Shown piece by piece: positions 58,546-64,000 of a stretch of DNA of 64,000 bases. The position numbers were made by a program, and so were the translations under genes. The notes under the pieces are model-generated. The model was not told where the DNA came from and searched no databases. It was given only the letters and a program-made list of their open reading frames with translations. Each line of letters starts with the position of its first letter. The stretch's first letter is position 1. This stretch comes from Carposina sasakii (taxonomy: Eukaryota; Arthropoda; Insecta; Lepidoptera; Carposinidae), in NCBI GenBank assembly GCA_014607495.2, contig CP053175.1:1736001-1800000 (forward strand), written 5' to 3'.

Positions 58546-59155
58546 CACCTTAAACAATATAATTTTAGGATTCAGCGGGAAAAGCCAGCAAAAATTTTTT
58601 TTGGCATGTGTCCGTAAAGTGATGTTTTCATAATTACTTGTATGTTTATTTGATGTATAGTAAAACTTTAGCCGGTACGTACCTGCTTCGTTAAGAGGAT
58701 TTTGACGCAACGAAATCAAAAAAAATGGCTGTACACCTGTAAACAATATAATTTTAGGAATGTGTAATTGAAGAGGTTGATGATATATCTTCGTAATCTT
58801 TCGCAATGCACTGTATGAGTTAATGGGGAAAAGTAAGTAAAGGTATGTAAGTAAGTTACTTAAAATATTATTTTTCATTGAACAACATAATTCTTATACA
58901 GTTAACTAGGTATAGATAGATTAGTTAGGCACGAAAGTACAGGCTTTTGTACATAACTCAAAACCTATGATAAAACCATCTATAAGTATTATAGATTCTA
59001 CAATTTCCAGTACTTAGGCAATTTTCTACATAATTAATTTTAGCATCTACCTAACTACCGCAATAGTATACAATGTTTTGGTTTACGGTTGCTTATTATT
59101 GCACTTTATCCCAATTTGACACAGGTACTACGGTTTCGGTAATAATGCATTTATA
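58546..59155. other. Repeated family C right-end pieces, then unassigned sequence
   Basis: ACAATATAATTTTAGGA occurs at about 58554 and 58744; TTGATGTATAG and CTTCGTTAAG recur between them. After 58880 nothing recognised. Confidence 0.4.
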
Positions 59156-59306
59156 CAGGGTGTAACAGAAGGTCTATTCCTACATTCCATCCGAATCATT
59201 CCGAACAAAATACAAAAGAGAAATTTGAAGATAGAAAGGTGCTGTGTAAAGGACATTTGCATAGCATTTCGCTCAACATAACTACTATCTCTTCTGTTAC
59301 AACCTG
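59156..59306. mobile_element. Short family A relative
   Basis: 151 bases, CAGGGTGTAACAGAAGG to CTTCTGTTACAACCTG, TA flanks. Confidence 0.75.
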
Positions 59307-59385
59307 TATAGTTGGACTCTATACAATTGCGCCATGCCATGATATTTTCTTAAGTCAAATAAAATAATTCTACGAGTTTACAATC

Positions 59386-59683
59386 ATGGAGAAGAAATAA
59401 AGAGGAGCAGCGGCAAAGTATATTTTCATACAAAAATAGTGTGCCGCTGAGCGGGGGTGAAGTATGGGACGAGGGGAGCATCCTAACACTGTAGCCCTGC
59501 CCATTTACATAGAAACCACCTTGTAGTGACTAGTCAAACTACTTGCATAAGCGTGTGGTAACAGCTACTGCATTACACACATTGGCCCTGAAGCTCCGCC
59601 CCTATCATGACGTCATGGCCTCACGATTGCCACACGACTCAGTTCATAGTCCAACCTCCTCTTTTATACCTTCTCCATGTTGC
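59386..59683. mobile_element. CATGGAGAAG-ended inverted-repeat element
   Basis: CATGGAGAAGAAATAAAGAG at the left is mirrored by CTCTTTTATACCTTCTCCATG-type sequence at the right; about 300 bases, non-coding. Confidence 0.6.
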
Positions 59684-59923
59684 TATATTGCTTACAATAT
59701 ACATACATATAGCAAGCTATAGAACGCGCTTCACAATATATGATCCGTAGCTGATCAGACAGCTGGCAACCAGTAGAAAAATTTGCTTAAAGCCAATTTG
59801 AATAAGTATTACTTTAAAAAATCGGATTTTTTATTCCAAATCTGACAAATACATTTTTTTTCGAGATCGGTTATTAAATTGGTCGTGCGTCCGTTAGTAG
59901 GTAATGTAATGAATGTCCGCCCT

Positions 59924-60028
59924 CTGATTACGTAAAAGCAATAGCAAAGCCGAAGCCGCGCGCACACACTCTCAATTATCGCGATCGCGCGGCTTCGGCT
60001 TTTCTATTGCTTTTACGTAATCAGGGGC
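59924..60028. mobile_element. Compact family D palindrome
   Basis: CTGATTACGTAAAAGCAATA mirrored by TATTGCTTTTACGTAATCAG around a GC-rich core. Confidence 0.75.
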
Positions 60029-60042
60029 CCGGCCGTTTCACA

Positions 60043-60165
60043 TAGTCAAAGGTTTCACCGTATAGTTCCGATGGATAATGGCGCTAGTTACTATGTCTAT
60101 GACCACAAAACGTTAGTTCCGAAATCAGGCATAGGAATTATTCTATGAAACGGACTCGCGTCACT
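60043..60165. mobile_element. Short GCCTGATTTC-type element
   Basis: CGTTTCACATAG ... TTCCGAAATCAGGCATAGGA; shares GATAATGGCGCTAGT with 6440-6845. Confidence 0.5.
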
Positions 60166-60239
60166 GGGTACCTACAGTAGAATAAAGCGATAATTGGCAC
60201 TCTATAGCTTATGTATACTCTATGGGAACAATGATTTGT

Positions 60240-60312
60240 ATTGCACAAGGCTGTATGGGCTTAGTTCCCCTTGCCTTTCCTTCGGGATAAACTTAAAAAA
60301 AAAAAAATTGTA
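60240..60312 (+). mobile_element. Retroposon tail with poly(A)
   Basis: CTTGCCTTTCCTTCGGGATA then an A tract. The reverse complement of the same sequence lies at 62063-62112. Confidence 0.5.
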
Positions 60313-61337
60313 TTGCACAATCCCTAATACTTACATTTTGTTAGTCAATTATGTTATCGACTAGCTAAACTCGCTAAGCATTAACAAAACGATAAATTAA
60401 AAATACAATAAAATATTGTAAAGTTTACATAACTTATTATGTACATAGTTTCTATTCTAAACCTATTAAATCGCATCATTAGTTTTTTTTATTACGAGAA
60501 GGAAGGCAAATAAGCCCCTCTAAAACTATGCAACAAAGATAACAAACAAAATGACAGCCAATTATTATACTGTCGTTTGGCTAAACTCTTATGTAATTTG
60601 TAGAAAGCTATACAGTAATTCATCATACATATAAGTAATGCACGCTCATAAAATACTTTACGACTTTCTCCTAAAACATTTTCACTTTTGAGGTTAATAG
60701 CTGTTTTGGCGGGAACCAAGTATAAATTTTTGGCGCCATATTGCATTGCGTCATTTTCACAATAGACACCGGCGTGCTTAGACATACAGCCTACTTGAGT
60801 TTTCTAGAAAACTGGTTTAATTTTTTTTATTTACTCAGAAGAAAAGTTGCGACAAAATCAAGTCAGGTGAATGACCTAGTCTAACAGGTTCCGTACCAAG
60901 ATAAGCTAATTTAATCTAATAAGATTGTGTTGTAACTGTATCTTAATAAATACATCGTTTTGTCTATAGTTTCATTTGTACCTTAAATACAAGATTTTCT
61001 AAATAATATCACAAAATTGTTAGTACATTTTAAACACTAATAAAACCCCTTTAAAGGCCTTACCTGCGACAAACATTCTAATAGACCACTTTTGACATCA
61101 GACTAGGTAATTAAGCAAGTTTTTAACAAAATAATTAACAGTCTGTCAAAAGCAGTATTTTAGAATCGTTGAACTTTTGTTTTAAATTCTGTATGTATGG
61201 CAATGACAAGAAATAAAGGTCTTTTTTACTAGAAAACCATGGTTTAAGAACTTACGCCATGGCGAAGGCGATATAGGATTTCCAAGTCCTTGAAGACACC
61301 AAGTTGGCAACCACTAGTTTCTTAGTAAAACATGATC
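60313..61337. other. No recognised feature
   Basis: AT-rich. The minus-strand open frame at 60492-60785 has no recognisable domain. Confidence 0.35.
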
Positions 61338-61343
61338 TTTATT
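61338..61343 (-). terminator. Poly(A) signal of cuticular protein gene
   Basis: AATAAA on the minus strand 7 bases past the TAA. Confidence 0.6.
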
Positions 61344-61349
61344 TTCAAA

Positions 61350-61559
61350 TTATTCCTGTAAATGGTCGTAAGATATATCAGCATGGAAGCCGTCAGGACC
61401 TGCGGAGTATTTCACCTGCTGCATTCTTCCATCTGGCAACAGCACGTGGTAATGGCCGTTAGTTTTTCCGCCTCTTTTCGCTTCGTGATGGCCGAACGCG
61501 TTCCCGCTCTTTCTGTCGCGGACTCGGTAACCGAACTCGTAGTTTGCAGCGTAGTGTAA
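61350..61559 (-). CDS. Terminal exon of RR-type cuticular protein, pro-resilin-like (partial)
   Basis: A 69-codon exon reads in from a TTCCAG acceptor and ends in TAA, with AATAAA only 7 bases later (61338-61343). It encodes a chitin-binding Rebers-Riddiford domain: an aromatic start (YAANYEFGYRV), then a KSGNAFGHHEAKRGGKTNG stretch, then the core GHYHVLLPDGRMQQVKYSA and GFHADISY. Known family members bind chitin in the cuticle through the aromatic face of this beta-sheet. The HEA...G.Y.VLLPDGR.Q pattern is closest to pro-resilin-like RR-2 proteins. The 5' exon(s) with the signal peptide should lie at higher coordinates, but none could be identified before the window ends. It could be a lone exon of a dead gene, but no stop or frameshift is seen within it. 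Confidence 0.85.
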   Translation of the reverse strand, partial: LHYAANYEFGYRVRDRKSGNAFGHHEAKRGGKTNGHYHVLLPDGRMQQVKYSAGPDGFHADISYDHLQE

Positions 61560-61639
61560 CTGGAATTTGAAAATGGAAATGGTAAGAGAGAAGCTCAAGA
61601 CTGAGCAATGTGAGGATGCGCTGTGGCCCCTGTCCCATC

Positions 61640-61835
61640 TAGAGAACCAGAACGGGAACTGCAGGATCATGACGGACTATAGCCACGTTTCTCAAACATG
61701 TAAATCAATGACACCTAGCTCGTAGCCTGTGAGTACGCTCTTGAGTGTCTAGTTACTCTAGTTGACTCTTACGACATACACGGAAGGAGATACAGCTGAT
61801 GTATTCTAGTGAAGCCCCGCATCAGCTCAGAGGAC
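61640..61835 (-). mobile_element. Family E copy upstream of cuticular exon
   Basis: AACTGCAGGATCATGACG to GATACAGCTGATGTATTCTA. Confidence 0.65.
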
Positions 61836-62759
61836 ACAGAGAGATAAGAAGTAGCCAGAACTGAGGATTGGAAAAGATTCCACGTTTAGCATAAGTATCT
61901 TTTTATATTATTTTTATTTCATTTGCCAAAATCGACAGCTTAGCACTTAGAAAGATATAGAATTCAGCAGTCTACCATCATGACATACTGCCATTTATGA
62001 ATTTTAATTTTATAGGTAAATAAATTAGACATAAACTTATTTTTATAGTTTTTTGCTAATTTTTTTTGTTTAGTTTATCCCGAAGGAAAGGCAAGGGGAA
62101 CTAAGCCCATACAGCCATTGTCTTTAGTGAATGATTTCTGAATTTATGATGGATGATAATGATGATGATGAATGGATACGTCGGGAAAATCCTCAAGAAC
62201 AAGTGTAAAGTTAGTCAAAATGAAAAATTATTGCAGAAACAACTTACATGCGCCCATGAAGAGATCGTATTCCGGCTAAAGTTTTACTCAGCTTACCTGC
62301 GTATAAAACCATGCACACGCACTAGATTCACAACACAAGTAATCAAAATATAACTTATCTACCAGAAAACATCACTTTACGGACACATGCAAGCCATTTA
62401 CAAATAATTTTTGATTTTCACAAGAAAATTACACCTACACCCTTCCAACTTTTCCCGCCGAATCAGTTTCTTGCTAAACCATGTACATTTTTTATCTGTA
62501 CACTAGCAAGGTTTATTATTTTTATGAAAATGTCTAGTTATATTTAAAAAAAAAACATGATATACAACGTGCGTGTCCCCATTCTGCCTTTTAATGTTAT
62601 TCCCTTTGTTATTCCAATATAATAATTTATCATTTTTATGTAGATACTTACTAAACTAAATAAATTTAATATTAATCATCAAATAATTAACGTGTATTTT
62701 TCTTAATAATTTATTACAAGAAATTTAAATATAGCTAGCTACCTATAAGTAACGAAAAG
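61836..62759. other. No clear feature
   Basis: Holds the inverted retroposon tail near 62063-62112 and a (GAT)n tract near 62150. No signal-peptide exon was found. Confidence 0.35.
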
Positions 62760-62830
62760 TGACCACCGGATTGGCTTAGTTGGTGATCCTGTCTGCTGAG
62801 TTTGGAGGTCCTGTGTTCGAATTAGTAGAG
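62760..62830 (+). mobile_element. tRNA-like SINE head
   Basis: GGATTGGCTTAGTTGGTGAT and GGAGGTCCTGTGTTCGAAT. Confidence 0.55.
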
Positions 62831-62884
62831 TATCAGCTTAGTATCAGTTCCCAAACTTCACAGACGTCAGTTATACTCAGCTAG

Positions 62885-62992
62885 GAAACTGAACCCAGGA
62901 CCTGTTTTCAAAAAATGGGGTAGCCTGAACTGCAGGATCTCGTAGGAGATTCTACTGCCACGTTTATGACGGAGTCAGATGTAAAAAATCTG
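62885..62992 (-). mobile_element. Family E fragment
   Basis: ATGGGGTAGCCTGAACTGCA to GTCAGATGTAAAAAATC. Confidence 0.55.
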
Positions 62993-64000
62993 ATCATAAG
63001 GACCTTCTGGTTACTATCACCATCTAAGGGCAGTATCTCGGATATGTCTCATATGTCCCATTAGTAATGACCTCGGTATTCGAAAGTCACCAAAGATATA
63101 CCTAAACTAGATATCCTATCGAAATAACTGTTGGCAAAAAAAACTAATAAATTACCTTGTTATTAGTTTGTGCTGTAGGTAATAAAATAAAGGGTGTAAA
63201 TACCACGATACATAAAAGTAAATTTTTATTAATTTAATTACACTTCACCTCTTAAATTAATTTAATCTAGTAATACTTTAAAAACTAAAAGTTAAATGTA
63301 AATGCAAAAGTTTGTACTGTACTATTTAATAAATTAAATATACACTACGCAAGTGAATAAGATTCATGGTTGTTCTACACATAACGTGCGTTATGTAACT
63401 TTGCTTTGCTTTTAGCTAATATACAATGTACCTACGCACCGAAAGTAATATCGCTGCTTTTGCGGTACACAGATAGCATACAAGACACGGCTGAGTTCTC
63501 AAAATGTGCAGTGTCACGATAGAAATCCTATAGGTATACGAGTATCTACTGTAAATGATCAGCTATAAGTAGCTCATATAGATTACATCCTTACAGCTAT
63601 ATCATAGGGACTAATTTAACGAAACCCATAGATAATGCTATCAAGTCAATCTAAATTCTAGATATCTTATAAGCGTAGCAAGTCTAGGACTATAGACGCT
63701 GGCAAGAATTTACGTAAATAATATTAATAGAACGTCTTGTAAGGATAAGCTTGCCATTGTACATGCATCTCTTCTTTAATCTTGTAAGTCATAAACATAA
63801 ACGTATAAAGAACAACGGACGTAATGCTGTCAATGCACAGATTGAAGCACGGAAATGGCGACGCGTTGCGCATGTGTGCGTATTTTCTAGTAGGCGTCGA
63901 GCTTACTATGGTTTGTATGTGTGGGTGGATAACGCGTCATTACAAATCCCTACTCAATAGAAATATAACCTATTGAAGGTGGGTTCCAACCAAACGCAAG
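62993..64000. other. No recognised feature
   Basis: AT-rich; no exon or repeat recognised to the end of the window. Confidence 0.35.

Overview
The window is eukaryotic and almost certainly from a moth or butterfly (Lepidoptera). It is AT-rich, and its genes are split by GT-AG introns. It is packed with repeats typical of lepidopteran genomes: short Helitrons ending in CTAG between A and T, 3' ends of RTE-type LINEs encoding EAYVQQW, tRNA-headed SINEs, and several families of short inverted-repeat transposons. These family names rest on remembered consensus motifs; no search was run.

Layout. 1-33,130 is a gene-poor, transposon-rich desert in which no convincing gene was found; one weak exon candidate lies at 30.1-30.7 kb. 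33.1-41 kb is a compact gene block: a 273-residue C2H2 zinc-finger gene (+), a five-exon mitochondrial 2Fe-2S ferredoxin of the FDX2 type (-), and a 754-residue, about 19-finger C2H2 gene (+). The first two genes converge. The ferredoxin and the large zinc-finger gene are head to head and probably share a promoter region. 41.9-51.9 kb is a nine-exon gene for an FBXO28-type F-box protein (+) whose introns are filled with inverted-repeat elements, SINEs and Helitrons. Exon 2 carries one extra base that breaks the frame. 52-61.3 kb is again repeat-dominated and includes a GC-rich island at 52.5-52.8 kb and a perfect long hairpin at 55.1 kb. At 61.35-61.56 kb lies the terminal exon of an RR-type cuticular protein (-); its 5' exons were not found.

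Repeat labels used below. Family A: snapback elements with TA flanks and ends CAGGGTGTAAC. Family B: ends CAGGGTGTAAAAAGAC. Family C: ends CAGGATGTTTTTTGG. Family D: ends GCCCCCTGATTAC. Family E: repeat containing CACTAGAATACATCAGC. SINE-1: tRNA-like head plus a body with GTTTCCGAGTCATG. SINE-2: tRNA-like head plus a body with ACTTAGCTCGTGCCTCGG. SINE-3: tRNA-like unit with GGTCGTGGGTTCGA.

The genes do not form a pathway: iron-sulfur biogenesis (ferredoxin), probable transcription regulators (zinc fingers), ubiquitin ligase substrate recognition (F-box) and cuticle (RR protein) are simply neighbours. The most unusual structure is a set of adjacent repeat copies that differ by many short block gains and losses (18.4-19.3, 23.4-25.5 and 57.1-58.9 kb). 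This could be a rearrangement process or an assembly artefact.
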